DNA of 64,000 nt from Nymphaea colorata (GCF_008831285.2 NC_045145.1:1674001-1738000); one strand, 5' to 3'. Counted from the stretch's first letter, positions 1 through 20,700 are shown. The notes: a model not told the origin generated them from the letters alone. A program made the numbers and translations.

Positions 1-2336
1 ATTCTCACATAAACTTGTGATTTCGATCAAATGAATCATTCAAAATGGATGTATTAATAAGTTAAAATCATTCAATTAAATATGCGTGATCAAATGACTC
101 ACTTAAATTCGACTAATGTTTATACAAACAACTGATTTCAATCGCTTATATCGCGTACTATAGATGTAACGACAAATTGAATTCTTTCGATTAACTATTA
201 GGAATGAAACTAATGCATAGATCCCATTTTTAACTATATAACTTGTGTGATTTCAATCATTTAAACGTTCTTTATAAAAGTAATAAACGGTGAAACACAT
301 TAGCGATCAATTGAATCACTTCAATCACAAACTAACGCATGAATGTGCTTAAACATTCATGTTGAATGATTTAGTGGATTGAAATCACAAGCTTGAATGA
401 CCATAAATGACATTTAAGTGATTTACTTGTTGTATTTTAGTTAATATAATATGTTTCGCTACTTATTACATCTACAATGAATGATTTTAATGGTTGAAAC
501 TAAAAGTTTATATGAAAAAAAATGAGATTCAAGTCGTTCGTTTGATCGCTTATCATTACCTTAATGCGTTTCACTGGTTATTACATGTACAATGATTGAT
601 TTTGTTGATTGAAATCACAAGTTCAAATGGATGCAAATGAGATCTATGCATTACTTTGATCTCTTGTAGATAATCCAATGAGTTGAACTTGTAGTTACAT
701 CAATAGTAAGGATCCAATGAATTGAAATTACAAGTTTGTATCAATACGAGTGGGATTTAAACGATTCATCTAAGCGCGCATATTTCATTGAATGTGATTA
801 ACTTGTTGCTACATCCACGTTGAATGATTTAGTGGATTTAAATCACAAGTTTGCATGAAAATGAATGAAATTGAAGTAGTTCATTTGATCTTTTATGGTT
901 AATCTAATGTGTTTTACTTGTTATGATATGTATAAGGAATGATTTAAGTAATTGAAATCACCAATTCATATGGACATAAATCTGATGTATATTGTGAATG
1001 ATCCAATGGATTGAATTCACAAGTACGCATCAATAGATGTGGGATTTAAGTGATTCATTCGATCACACATATTTAATTGAATATGCATAACTTGATCAAA
1101 TGAATCGCTTACATCCCACTTGTATTTAGATGAACTTGTGCTTTAAATCCCTTAGAAAGTTCACTGTAAATGTAACAACAATAGCAAGGATCTAAGGGAA
1201 TGAAATCACATGTTTGTATCAATACGGGTGAAACTACAAGGGATCAAACTATAGCATAAACCCCATTTGTATCCATATGAACTTGTGATTTAAATCATTT
1301 AAGTTAGTCATTATAGATGTAATAACAAGTGAAACGCATTAGATACACAATAAGCGCGTAAATGAACGACTTGAATCTTATTTGTTTTCATACAAACTTG
1401 AGATTTCAATCCACTAAATCATTCAATATAGATGCAACAACAAGTTAAGTACATTCAATCAAATATATGTGATCAAATGAATTACTTAAATACCACTCGT
1501 ACTGAGACAAACTTGTGATTTCAATACCTTAGGTCATTCACTACAAATATAACAAGTTAAACTCATTGAATTAAGTAAAAGGGATCAAACAAAAGCATAG
1601 ATCCCACTTGTATCCATAATAACTTTTGATTTCAATCATTTAAACCGTTCATTATACATGTAATAACAAGTGAAACAGATTAGATTAAATATAGGGGAGC
1701 AAATTAACCATTGAATCTTGTTCATTCTCACACAAACTTGTGATTTCGATCAAATGAATCATTCAAAATGGATGTATTAATAAGTTAAAAACATTCAATT
1801 AAATATGCGTGATCTAATGACTCACTTAAATTCGACTAATGTTTATACAAACAACTGATTTCAATCGCTTATACCCGTACTATAGATGTAACGACAAATT
1901 GAATTCTTTCGATTAACTATTAAGGATGAAACTAATGCATAGATCCCATTTTTAACTATATGAACTTGTGTGATTTCAATCATTTAAACGTTCTTTATAA
2001 AACTAATAAACGGTGAAACACATTAGCGAACAATTGAATGACTTGAATCACAAACTAACGCATGAATGTGCTTAAACATTCATGTTGAATGATTTAGTGG
2101 ATTGAAATCACAAGCTTGAATGACCATAAATGACATTCAAGTGATTTACTTGTTGTATTTTAGTTAATATAATATGTTTCGCTACTTATTACATCTATAA
2201 TGAATGATTTAAATGGTTGAAACTAAAAGTTTATATGAAAAAAAATGAGATTCAAGTCGTTCGTTTGATCGCTTATCATTACCTTAATGCGTTTCACTTG
2301 TTATTACATGTACAATGATTGATTTTGTTGATTGAA
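1..2336. repeat. Satellite array: ~115-bp monomer, 1723-bp higher-order repeat
   Basis: A core resembling acttgtgatttcaatcattt recurs every 111-117 bases. The first 613 bases return almost unchanged at 1724-2336, a higher-order period of 1723 bases, close to fifteen 115-base monomers. Monomers are not all in one orientation: about 1-335 and 1080-2050 read one way, about 345-1040 and 2055-2336 read as the reverse complement. A small palindrome (catgaatg..cattcatg) lies at the orientation switch near 340-352 and again near 2063-2075. No coding potential. The array stops abruptly at about 2336, seven bases before the inverted-repeat arm. Confidence 0.9.
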
Positions 2337-2719
2337 CAAGATTAACAGCAGTTGAATAACTTTAATTTTTAAAAGTATGTCAACAATACATAGCAGAAAT
2401 ATATGAAGAATGCCAAATTCAACTATCTGCAATAAAAAAAAGAAAAAAGAAAACCCAGTACATGTGCCATCACAAATTGAGCTTTATACCTAAACAAGTT
2501 TAATTATACAAACTCAGATGCAAATCCTATCTAAAGTTTTCCAAATAATCTACTAATCCTGAAAAGCAACATAATATTATAATTCAGTACACAACAGCAA
2601 CTAACCAAATCTAAAAAACAAAAGAATGTGCATAGACAACTCCAATGCCACGAGGCAATTCAGCAACATGCAACGATCGTTTGAGCAAGTGTCTCATCAA
2701 GAACAAAAATGTGACTCAC

Positions 2720-2852
2720 CTTCGACCATGTCGTGGCACAGCAGCAGCACATGAGTATCATGCTTCTGCCACTTGATGATCGCCTGATCTTCCCAAACCC
2801 TATTGCCACTCCAAATCATGAAGACAACTTCGTCAGCCATAGCTGGTGTCAT
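2720..2852 (-). pseudogene. GH2 beta-galactosidase-like exon 1 (orphan copy in arm 1)
   Basis: Read on the minus strand from an ATG at 2852, this exon encodes 44 residues without a stop and contains RVWEDQAIIKWQKHD and a CHDMVEG end. These match, from memory of the family, the N-terminus of the plant glycoside hydrolase family 2 protein related to bacterial LacZ (pattern VWEDQ..FFKWRKRD..CHESVEG). It ends at a good donor (G|GTGAGT in minus-strand sense). No second exon follows: the arm ends 376 bases further on and satellite begins. It is therefore an isolated exon carried by the inverted duplication. The other arm has the same exon with an in-frame stop. Confidence 0.75.
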
Positions 2853-10681
<7,829 letters not shown>

Positions 10682-12149
10682 GTAAGAATGTCTTCATTCT
10701 TTTTTTGCTGTAGCCTTGAAGGATGGAAAGTGCAATATCGAAATTATCAATGACATCTGTATATGCCATTGGATAAAGTTTAGCTTAGTGCTTTTGTCAG
10801 TATTGGCCAGAGCAGGATTTTTATAACTGTTTTTCTTCCCCCAAGGCCAAATATAATGCTCACAATTTATTGGGTTCATTGTTACTTTGACTTCATCAGT
10901 AAATACCAAATCCATATAAAAATGGGTAGCTAGAGGTAGATACTGGTAACCATACCTATGCTCCATGTGTTGAAATATCCAATTGTTTTCCATGGATGGT
11001 GTTCCTTTGAATATATGGGACGTATCGGTCTGTCACCTAATTTTTAAAATTCTTGAATTAAAGAATAATTCAAACTAATTTCATTGATTTTAAATATGAC
11101 AAAAAGAAGAAACATGAATATTATTAGCCTTGCATCATATTGGCAAGATGGCCGATTCAACCCACATCTGCTGATGTGGAACGACATTAATAATTAATAA
11201 CATTGACCCACGTTCCTCGACCTAAATTTAACATGTCAAGTGATAGAAATATACATTTTACAAAATGTATTTTACATAGTTTTAAATTTTAATCGTTTCA
11301 ATGTAGAACAAAGAAAATCAATGATATAATAACTTAGTGGATTGTCAAAAAAAGGAAATTTAAAAATACGGAATTAAAATGATTTGTAATTTTATTTATA
11401 AAACATGAATTGATTCAAAGTGAAAAAAAATGTGTTATGTATGCCAACAACATCACATTCTGTAAAAAGACATGAGAATTTGGAAAACACCATTTAATTT
11501 CTCCTAAATATTTTTGTCGTTGCCTATTTATTAAAAGATATTCTCTGGATCAAATGTTTGTCGGTAATTATGTGTCAAACACGTTCATTTATTGCATTTG
11601 GCAAAAAACTAAAGCAAAGCATTTTCAAAGAAAAAACGTTTTTTGTGCTTTAAATAAATTCCAAAAAAAATTCATTTCCAAGCCTACCTTTTCTATAATT
11701 TTAAAAGTGGACTACATCATATTTTTTTAAATAACATGCTTTTCGTAAAAACTATCAAATACAGATTTCAATCCAACATCCACTAATATGGGGAGCCAAG
11801 CTGATTTCTTTGTTTTAATACGATCCTCTTATAACAAAATTACTTTTTATGACTTCAGCTAACATTTCACGTTTTAAAATAGGAATTTTACTTCCTGCCT
11901 TCATTTTGCCGTTTAAATTAAAAAACACAGTCCTTAGATAAATTGCAATAAGATTGTATTAGTTTGAAATCATAAGCAAAAAGAAGACCCCAACAAAGAA
12001 TCTACAAATAAGTTTGTGTTATTACTATAAAATGGTGCGGAATCCAATCACCATGAATCATGAATTGCATCACATTTTCATAGTCAAAACTTTGTTCAAA
12101 ATAGAAGGAATTGAATTCAAATTAGATCCACAAGAGAAACCTTAGGCCG
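10682..12149. other. AT-rich non-coding DNA, arm 1
   Basis: No coding exon or RNA gene is visible. The first 300 bases follow the last recognised JmjC exon and may be its intron or 3' region. From about 11030 the DNA is very AT-rich with many short A and T runs. The same stretch is kept in arm 2 (32160-33587), with substitutions throughout. Confidence 0.5.
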
Positions 12150-13330
12150 TGTTTGATTACTTTGGATCTCGGAGCCTTTAGGTGCTTCAACTGCTGTATA
12201 TGTAGAAGAAGCTGGTACGGAGAACTGGCGGAGGGCCTAACAAATCATCCCTCCCTTGCAGCTTGGATGACTGGCTTTCCTGTAGCTATCATCTAGCCGC
12301 TTCCCGAGCAGATAGCACGCACCACCTTGCCGAAAGAAAAAGATAGAACATGAGACTTCTGGAACTCAAGCCCCTTCGTTTGGAGGTAACCATAGACTCA
12401 AGGACCACTCGTGCCGGCCCGAATTCCTAAAGAATTGCTATTTTGTTTTGTCTTTTCAAAAGTACTAATGACATACAATTTTTGGTATCCAGCCCTAGAT
12501 CTGGTCGAAGAAGCACTAGTTTACCCAGTCCTTTCCAATGCTACAAGACTATGAGAGGACCGAGCGAAAATGACCGAACAGTTTTCAGGTCTCTTTCATG
12601 AACGGAAAAAAATGGTGAGTGGATTCCACGTGCTCAACCGGAGACCTGCGTCAGAGAAAGGTCCTTTTGGCAGACAAAGATGTATCGACAGAAACTTTGA
12701 TGAAGAGGTTGAAACAACAAACATTGCATTGGAACCTCTCCACAGCCCCGTTCTCTGAAGATCAAAATTGGGGTTCCCAATGCTTGGCTTCCGAAACAAA
12801 GGCTTTGAAGACATAGATTCAAGTCAAGTCTTCGTGGAAGGCCCGGGCCGCGTTAGAGGGGATTTCTGTTTCGCAAAGTGGTCAAAGAAAGAGGGCAGCT
12901 TTTTCTTCTCTTTGTGAGAACTTCTGGATCAGAGTCAAGCACCAGAGGTGTCGAACTTTCCTGCATGAGCTACTGCTCTAGTTGAGCTCTAGTTAAGTCA
13001 GGCATCCAGCATGAGCACCCTGCAAATCCCATCGGATTGGATACTCATTGGTCTGTTGGGTCGGAAGGTCTTGTTTCCTATTTGTTAATTAATTTCTGGT
13101 CCACACGACTTCAGGCAGATAAAGCAGCTGCTAAAGCTATGCCTGTCAATCGAGTAGGTGATCTTGGATAGTTTTGAACTACCGCGGACTTGTTTCATAG
13201 CTCTCAGCCTGACAAATGATGATTGAGATAAGATTCGGCCAAGGTTGGATCTACTCAGAAGATCCATGACAAAACAAATCATGGATCTCCAATCCACAAA
13301 TTTCAAATCTGCGTGGAGTTAAAAACATGG
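12150..13330. other. GC-richer block of uncertain, possibly organellar, origin (arm 1)
   Basis: Base composition changes visibly here from AT-rich flanks to nearly balanced sequence, and several overlapping open frames of 60-120 codons appear on both strands (for example at 12570-12822). None resembles a protein I know. The texture (balanced composition, bidirectional long frames, no simple repeats) is reminiscent of plant mitochondrial DNA, so a nuclear insertion of mitochondrial DNA is possible, but I cannot identify a mitochondrial gene. Counterpart: 31240-32150. Confidence 0.3.
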
Positions 13331-13559
13331 ATTAGAAATCAAGCCACCCCCGTCCGATCACTTGCGCGGATCTCACATTATCGACCTATCTCCTGCCATG
13401 GCCCTTTCTCCCCACCTAAAACCAACTAGAAGATATGATTCTCAAAATCTTTCAAAAAGCAATTGAAACTATCGGCTTTCCATGGCCCTTTCTCTCCACC
13501 AAAGAACACTACGAAAATAAACTGTTGGCATGCAATGGTTTCAGAAATAGCTTTTTGAT

Positions 13560-14110
13560 AGAGAGAAAGAGAGAGATGTTGAAGCTCAGTCGATGTTGAT
13601 GAGAGCTCCAAGCCCTCTTTAGACACTACCTTTAACACTCCTAAGTGCAGGGAACTTCAACACTTTTGATGAGCCTGAGGATTTCAAGAAAGAGAAATAA
13701 AAACCATCAGCACTGTTGATGATTTCAGACAGAGAGAGAGAAGGAGAGGGAGGGAGGGAGAGGGATAGAGGGAGGGAGAGGGAGAGGGATAGAGGGAGGG
13801 AGAGGGGGAAAGGGTGGGAGATGACTTGCCTGACCATCTCCGAGTATATCTGCAGACACTTGAAAAGAGAGAACTCACCCACAAAAGATGCCCTTCGTCT
13901 GTGATGATGAAGAGGAGATCAGTAAAAAAAAAAAAACAGCCACCACCACTGAAAAGAGAGAGCTCAGCCATAGAAGATGCCCTTTGCTTATGATGACAAG
14001 AAGATCGGGGAAAAACAAAAGACACTGCCATAGTCAGGGCCGAGAGAGAGAGAGAGAGGGCGAGGATGCAAGCTTTGCATTACCAAACACAGTTTATAGA
14101 GGGTGAACAA
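13560..14110. repeat. GA-rich low-complexity tract (arm 1)
   Basis: 13728-13812 is built of gagaggga and gggagaggg units, and 14042-14062 is a GA run. Open frames through it are compositional artefacts (Ser/Leu/Pro or Arg/Glu/Gly runs). Between them are short unique stretches and an A14 run at 13925. The tract is mirrored by CT-rich DNA at 30511-30611 in arm 2, with different unit counts. Confidence 0.8.
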
Positions 14111-14479
14111 CGAGCTGAGCACGGCTCGTTAAACCTCGACTCAAAATAGAGTTCGGGCCAACTATTTTAATAAATGAGCCAAACTAGAGCTCATTTTTCA
14201 ACTCTTTTTTTAGTCGAGCCGAGTTCGAATTCATTGAACTCGAATGTTTTAAGCTTGACTCGCCTCGAGCAAAAGTAGTAGTTATTTTGTTTTTTCCATT
14301 TCACGTTTTATGCCATCCCATGGTTCTCTCTCTTCTCTTTCTTCTTCAATGCTTCATCCAAATGAAAAGTGTCTCATCCAAATGCCCAATACCACCGTTG
14401 CCCTTCTCATTTGTTGCTGCAAAGCCTGTCAAGGTATGCCTCTCTCTCTCTCTCCCTCTCTCTAACTCTAAGTCAAGGG
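14110..14479. other. Gene-free DNA with gagctcg-type motifs and a CT tract (arm 1)
   Basis: 14110-14280 carries repeated cgagcc, gagctc and ctcgactc words, typical of decayed plant mobile-element ends, but no boundaries can be set. 14440-14462 is a CT microsatellite. The mirror segment is 29885-30240. Similar gagctcgagc words reappear just outside arm 2, at 29240-29315. Confidence 0.4.
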
Positions 14480-14864
14480 TCACTCATTGGAGAGAGGGTT
14501 TCTTCAAAACCCTTGCTCCAACAAATGTGGTTTCATAACACCTTCACTCGCAGCGAGTGAGAAATGAAACCCTCGTTCACTGGAGCTTTCGAATCTAAAA
14601 CCCTGATTCACTGGAGCAAGGGTTCTTTCTCCAAAATCTTGCTCCAACAAGCGAGGGTTTCAAAACACCCTCGTTCGCAGCAAGTGAGGGATGAAACCCT
14701 TGCTCGGCAAAGCAAAGGGTTTCAAATCACTCTGAAAACCTCACACTGCAAGGGGTTTCAGATTAATCAGAAACCCTGCTCAGCAAAGGGTGGCGCTGGA
14801 GCGAGGGCTTTCAGGTTCATGAAAACCTCGTTCCAGCAAGCGATCTGAAACCTTCATTCAGTGC
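14480..14864. repeat. Hairpin-rich short-repeat field at the inner end of arm 1
   Basis: About 60-base units repeat the theme gaaaccct(c/t)gctc, a short spacer, then gag(c)(a/g)agggtttc, so each unit is close to self-complementary. Both aaaccct and agggttt occur several times, which superficially resembles plant telomere sequence but is not a tandem TTTAGGG array. The arm ends inside this field. The mirror field is at 29479-29885. Confidence 0.7.
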
Positions 14865-17459
14865 ATAAGTCACATTTTGAGCACTCCAGCGCATTTTTGG
14901 GGCTTGGAGCCTTCCTGAACAGATGTTGAAATAAAAAACTTCATTGAAGCCATCATTCATTCATATATAGTGCATGGTATGTGATATTTTAGGACCAGAG
15001 GTGCAATTCCTGTGCCACATAGAGCCTTTGTGCTCCAGAACAACAGAAAAGGGCATAAATGAATAAAAAAAGTTCATTGTTACTATCCCCAGGTGGACTC
15101 TGTTTCACTAAGGAAGAAGATAACCCCAGCGTGCAGAATCTCTTCTTCAGCCAAATCTGCTACTTCTTTGTCATCAGGTGGGGTCAGTTAATAATGCACT
15201 CCAGCAGGGTGTGGTACGAGCAACAAAAGAAAAAAGAAAAAAAGAACTGATCTGGGCATCTGCCAGATCAGCAAGAAAACAAGAAAGAAGAAAAGTGATT
15301 GAAAAAGAATAAAAAAATGACGCTACGGATTTCGCCTTAGGACACCCTCACAGCTAGAAATGAAGAAGAAACTTGAGGAAGAGAGAGAAAGAAAAATTAA
15401 TACCTGTTGTTGTTGGGTTTTTACTGCTGCTGCTCAAGCTCTGGTCTGCTCACCGATCGCGACAGATGGCCGGTGACAGTAGATGCTTCCAGCTGCTCAA
15501 CGTAAAATCCTCAAAAATAGAAGGGGACAAACAAGATTCAAGAGGTGAGGAAAGATAAAATGAAAGAAGGAAATGGAAAATAAGTTGACAAACAGCCACT
15601 TATACCTGTATTGGGAAATTTGACGTTGGCCCGTTGTTTTGTACACAATTCCAGTGAAGACCCTTTTATTTTTTTCAATTATTAACATGCAATCTTTTGG
15701 GTTTCAGTAGAGGTCAGGTTGACCCGTTCTTTATAAAAATTAAATGCAAGACTTAATCAGGGAAGACTCTAGTTGCGTAGAGTAAAGTAAAGACGATTTG
15801 TTCAAAATCCCTTATACATGCAGCTGCGGCTTACATTACAGATCCTGCTCCTCCATCAAAAAATTCTTCATAATGTAACAATTGCATTAAAGAATGTAGC
15901 TGCATGTGTATACATCAATCATACAATCTATCTCACTTACAAAAAGTCCAGTAGAATCCGTACATTGGATTTAAAAACAGCTTAACTCTTGTTTTTTTTT
16001 AAATTAAACCGTAAAAAAAGTAACATATATATGTCTTCCCAGCCACTATGTGCGATCTCAAAGTATTTAAATCTAAGAATCCACACCAATAATGTTTTCA
16101 ATGCTTACAAAGACTGCTCCACAAATTAAATGAGAAAAATAAGAGGCAACTCCTTTTGAAAAACACCAAATGTCCAACTTTTCTTTTTGTTTTTCAAACA
16201 AACACTTGATCTCGTCAAAAGTATTAAAGTAATCATCCAAATTATGAAATTATCCCATCAAATTGAAAATTTTATCAAGAAAATAGAATTAAAAAGGAAA
16301 AACTGCTAATTAATGGCTCCGGTACAAACTCCAAAGTTATCTAGATCAAGATTGTGGGGATAAGTTTAAGTAGAAAGATGTAACTCACTAATAGCTATAT
16401 ATATGTAAAAGGTATTCTGAACTGACAATCAATATGAACTATTATGTTGAACCAAGTTGAAGAGTATGGTCTCAAAAATGTCAATGGCTGATATATATAA
16501 AAATGTATCTCAGGGTTTTTCATGTGGCAACATGCAGGAAAGTTATCAGAGTCATTCATGAACACCAAAACTGAGGACATTTTTCCTTTCTTAACTAAAA
16601 TTAATTTTAAGACTGCTACTTGGATAAAAATAAAACAAAAGAATTAGTCAACATGTAAAAGTAGGCCAAAGAATGAGCAAACATGTAAAACTAATACGAA
16701 GGTGGATATTAAAACCACCCAAAAGGAGAATATAAGTTTGTAGATCATTGTATGAATGCTAGGAAGATCCTGAATGGTCAAATTGTGTTCCTTTTCTTTT
16801 TGTTGGCAATGTTGTGCTTCGATTGAAGGTGCCATGATTTATTGACAAATATATTCACATTTTGATAGAGGGAAAATGTAATGGCGAAAGCAACAAAATA
16901 TGTTACTTTTCATGGTTGATTTCATCTTTCCAACAATGTCATTCCTCCTTAAACAAAAATGTGGCTGCATTTTCCCCAAGTGCAGTGACTTGTAAGGAAT
17001 GGATCTCGCGAGACATATCTTTGATTGATTGGAACTGGAACTTGCTCGATGAGAGTTGTGCATCCTTATCTATACTGGTGATTTCGTCGCCGCTAAATCC
17101 ATGTATACCAGTGATGTTTAACATCGCTTCAAGTCTTCACCGCTATAGACCTACAACGGTAGTTTTTGCCACCGTATATCTTGTTCTAACTAGTATCAGA
17201 GACACTGAGAGCCTGCCCACTTCAGCTGCATGTTTATCTTATCACTCAAGTGTCCCTCCCTCTCTGTTTTATGATTAACACTTGTATCTTTTCTACAAGT
17301 TAGCTATGTTTTTGTTTTAATTTACTTTTCTCTCAACAATATGGTAGAATTAATAATGGATTTAACAAAGCATGTATGTCAAATTAAACCATGTCAACTT
17401 TAATGAATTTATTTTACTTCTAACAGTTCGATGAAAAAGTGCCTCGCAAGTGTGTTGCT
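14865..17459. other. Spacer between the arms, left part: no recognisable gene
   Basis: Unique AT-rich DNA. A GA-rich patch lies at 15370-15400. The stretch 16840-17280 is open for 138 codons on the plus strand and partly open on the minus strand, but I recognise neither translation and see no splice or promoter context. No RNA gene or mobile-element end was found. Confidence 0.4.
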
Positions 17460-17740
17460 TAAATAAATGAAAGCATTGCTTTTTTTTCATCTGCCATACT
17501 TACAAGTTATTAAATATTTCACAAGCTTTGATGGAAAATAGTTGGTAACAACTAAATTAATTTTCTGTCAGCACGCAAACTAGCATACAGTTTTATCCTT
17601 CATTTCTAATTTTGACATGAGATAATAATGCCTTTGGTTCCTTTTCTTTTCTTTAAATTTTTGACATAATCTTTGTGGGCATTATATGCTAAACCTTATG
17701 CGTCACAACTTGTTGCTTTGCTAGTTCTCGCTTCACATAA
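17460..17740 (+). repeat. Diverged dispersed repeat, copy A
   Basis: The order of words (tttttttcatc, gtacttata or atacttaca, attaaatattt, gataacaact, catgat, the Cys-free tail gcttcac) is shared with 19565-19840 in the same orientation. Many substitutions and small indels separate the copies. I see no terminal inverted repeats, so the class is unknown. Confidence 0.55.
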
Positions 17741-20700
17741 ATGAAATTGGACAACCCTTTAACATTTGACATGCACAAAAAGTGCATGGTAATAATACTA
17801 AGTCTATGACGATAACTCAAATGCAAGCAACCAATCATACTAAAATAACATAAGACATTTACCTCGAGTAGAGAATAAAAGACTTGACGTAATTAGGCCT
17901 TTGCCGTGGGCTTCAAATACACTCTAACAAGCCCCATTGCCTCCTACATCTTAAAAGGCAACATATCTAACTAGAGGTGCAACAAAAAGATAGCAACTAA
18001 TTTATGACTGTGACAAAGAACACCTTGCTCATGGAGAACATGAAACAACAATCGACAATTGGACATTTTAAAAACTGATACAAATACCTCCAAGTTGTAA
18101 CTGGTTCAGTAGTTTGTCAAAATCATCAATATCAATAAATGCTGAATTTGTTGTAGACATAGGCACCCTTCATGTATTTTAGATTCCCTTCATGGACATC
18201 AATAAATTGCCAACAGTCACATGAAGACAAAAAAAAGGTATTTTAAAGACTTGCCACAACTACAACATGTTTGATAGTTCTCTTAACTATTATAAATTGT
18301 TCGAATATATTAAAAGACTACTGAAAGAACCAAAAAAAGAAAAAAGGAACATGTATCTACCAACATTATGGATCTTATAGATATTTTAGTAGCAAAGTTT
18401 CTTATATGTACAAGTTAAAGTCACACTGCTGTTAAAATAGATTCCACCAGTCCTTTTTGAAATACATTAGCAATGAGAATAAAAAGCATAGTCAAGAAGG
18501 GATTTCCTTTTCTTTAAGTCCATATACAATTTCCATGGTTTATGGCATATTATCAAGGAAGGTTGAAACAAAAAATACCTTGCCAAAACCAACAACCAAT
18601 GGTCTTTAATCAACCTGAAACACTGAATTATAACAATAGTAAGTTTAAGATTTATCCTATCCTAAAAATCCACATTGAAGTAACATACCAACTTTACAAT
18701 ATTGAGTTAACGTTCTTTACATTTGTTTCTATGTTCCCATGATTGTTTGGCTGAGCTTGGCCATGCATTGGTTTTAGGGATTCACACTGAGCTAAATGAG
18801 CATAACAATTCCAATCTAGTCAAGCAACTAATGTAAGAAGTGAAGACAGAGGTTGTCTAAACAAAAATAACATTTTCTCTCCAAAATAAGAGATAATAAG
18901 CTTAATGTATGAACATAATGTCCATGCTCTCATGTGATATACTTTTTGAGTAGACTAGAAACATGAAGTATAAATCCACCTCGCAGTGTCCCCCCCCCCC
19001 CCGAATGATCGGTGCGGCGGTTAGGCATCCTTAGACGAAAGAGTGGTCTTTCAGGATTGGTCGTTGTGTGTCACCACCTCCCACCTATCCTACAAGAATA
19101 ATATTGAAAAGCAATAAACTACTCATGAGCACTACAATGAAACTGTAAAGAGAAATGAACCTCATCAGAAACTACACATTGAAGCCATGGATCTGATGTT
19201 GTTAGATCAATTAGCAGTTTGTCATCATTTGAAGTCAAAAGTTCTAAACCATGAGGTTCACAACAAAGAGCTGGTCATTACAGTGACCAAGAATGCTGTT
19301 GCTTCATATTGTTAGAGATTCATAAGCTCACATTAAAGTCCGCAAAAATAGATACATCAGGCAACATTGAGAAATAGATAGATTGCAAAATGTAGATGAA
19401 GATGGAAAATCCTTGTTGCTCTTCAACCTAGCAAATAGACACTCAATAAGAGACGGGTGCTACATAAGCATATTTGTGTGTGTCTCTCTGTGTGTGTGTA
19501 TACATAGATACATACTTATAACCATTTGACCAAACCGGTACTCTCATGAGTATGTTGTTTAAAAAAACCAAAGTAATGTTTTTTTTCATCCGCAGTACTT
19601 ATAAGGAATTAAATATTTTACAAACTTTTATGTATAATTGTCGATAACAACTAATTAAACTTTCTCGCAAATAACAAAACCGTGCCATCCCTCATGTCTG
19701 ATTGGTGCCAGAAAAAAAATGATTTTTTGCTCTTGTTTTTAATTTCTGACATGATTTTTGTTGATATAATATGTTAGATTATTTTTGCCATGAAACTTAA
19801 GCTTCACTATGCATCGCTTAGCTACACATTGCATCACCAACTTAGTGCATCGCTTCACCTTGTTGTACTTCACAACAAATCAGCAGTTTCACCATTTAGG
19901 TCCTTCTCAACGACCTCCTCTTGGGATCTAGAACAAAAGAACTATCAAAGACAGAAGATGAAGACAACTGCAGGCCATCATTGATTCCATAAGTTTGCCC
20001 TTGAACAAAACCAGCTTGATTTTGCAATTGAGATTGCAAAGACGTTGATGAGAATGTGGTGCCATGCTCCCCTGTAGTCTGTCTGGATGTATTTTCATCC
20101 ATTCTGCAAAGAAATCTGAATGAGAACTAAAACCACCAGAATCATTATCGCCCATACCTGTATGAAAGCTACTCCACTGCACCTATTCTACTCCATTTGA
20201 TACTGTAAATATAAACAGTATCAAATGTTTTAATCAACATCTAACACAATTCATAAATACTCGAACCATACTCATTGGATATATATGAGAATTTCACTAT
20301 AAAGTATACAACAGTAGATAAACCACATACATATTCCCATCAGTGATAAAATATTTACATAAGTGTTCAGAAGAGCTTCAACGTTAAATACAACTCCAAG
20401 TGCGTGTGTAGAGTATCCATAGTAGCAAGTACATATGTAGCTTCACATCCACCAAACAAAAAGAAGCTCAACAAAATCAAATATGCCCCTTGCACCACCT
20501 TCGAACAAGACGTCATACTTATGTCGGGGCTTCATCTTCGAACAAGACGTCATAACAGCTGATGAACTGAAAATGAAAATACATACGTGTCTAATGGCAA
20601 GCATAAGGGCATAGCAAGTGCTGAACTAGAAATCAGTAACTAATGACATTGATGACAGAAAATTCCAATGATATTAGCACAAACATAAGATTTAGTTGTT

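Noticed and set aside
13619-14031. Overlapping frames rich in Ser/Pro/Leu or Arg/Glu.
   Set aside because: They read through GA/CT low-complexity DNA; their length comes from composition.
14480-14864. Interstitial telomere repeat.
   Set aside because: aaaccct and agggttt occur, but separated by other bases and in both orientations, not as tandem 7-mers.
16862-17278. 138-codon frame on the plus strand, with shorter frames opposite.
   Set aside because: No recognisable domain, no splice or promoter context, and no reason to prefer a strand; mentioned only in the gap entry.
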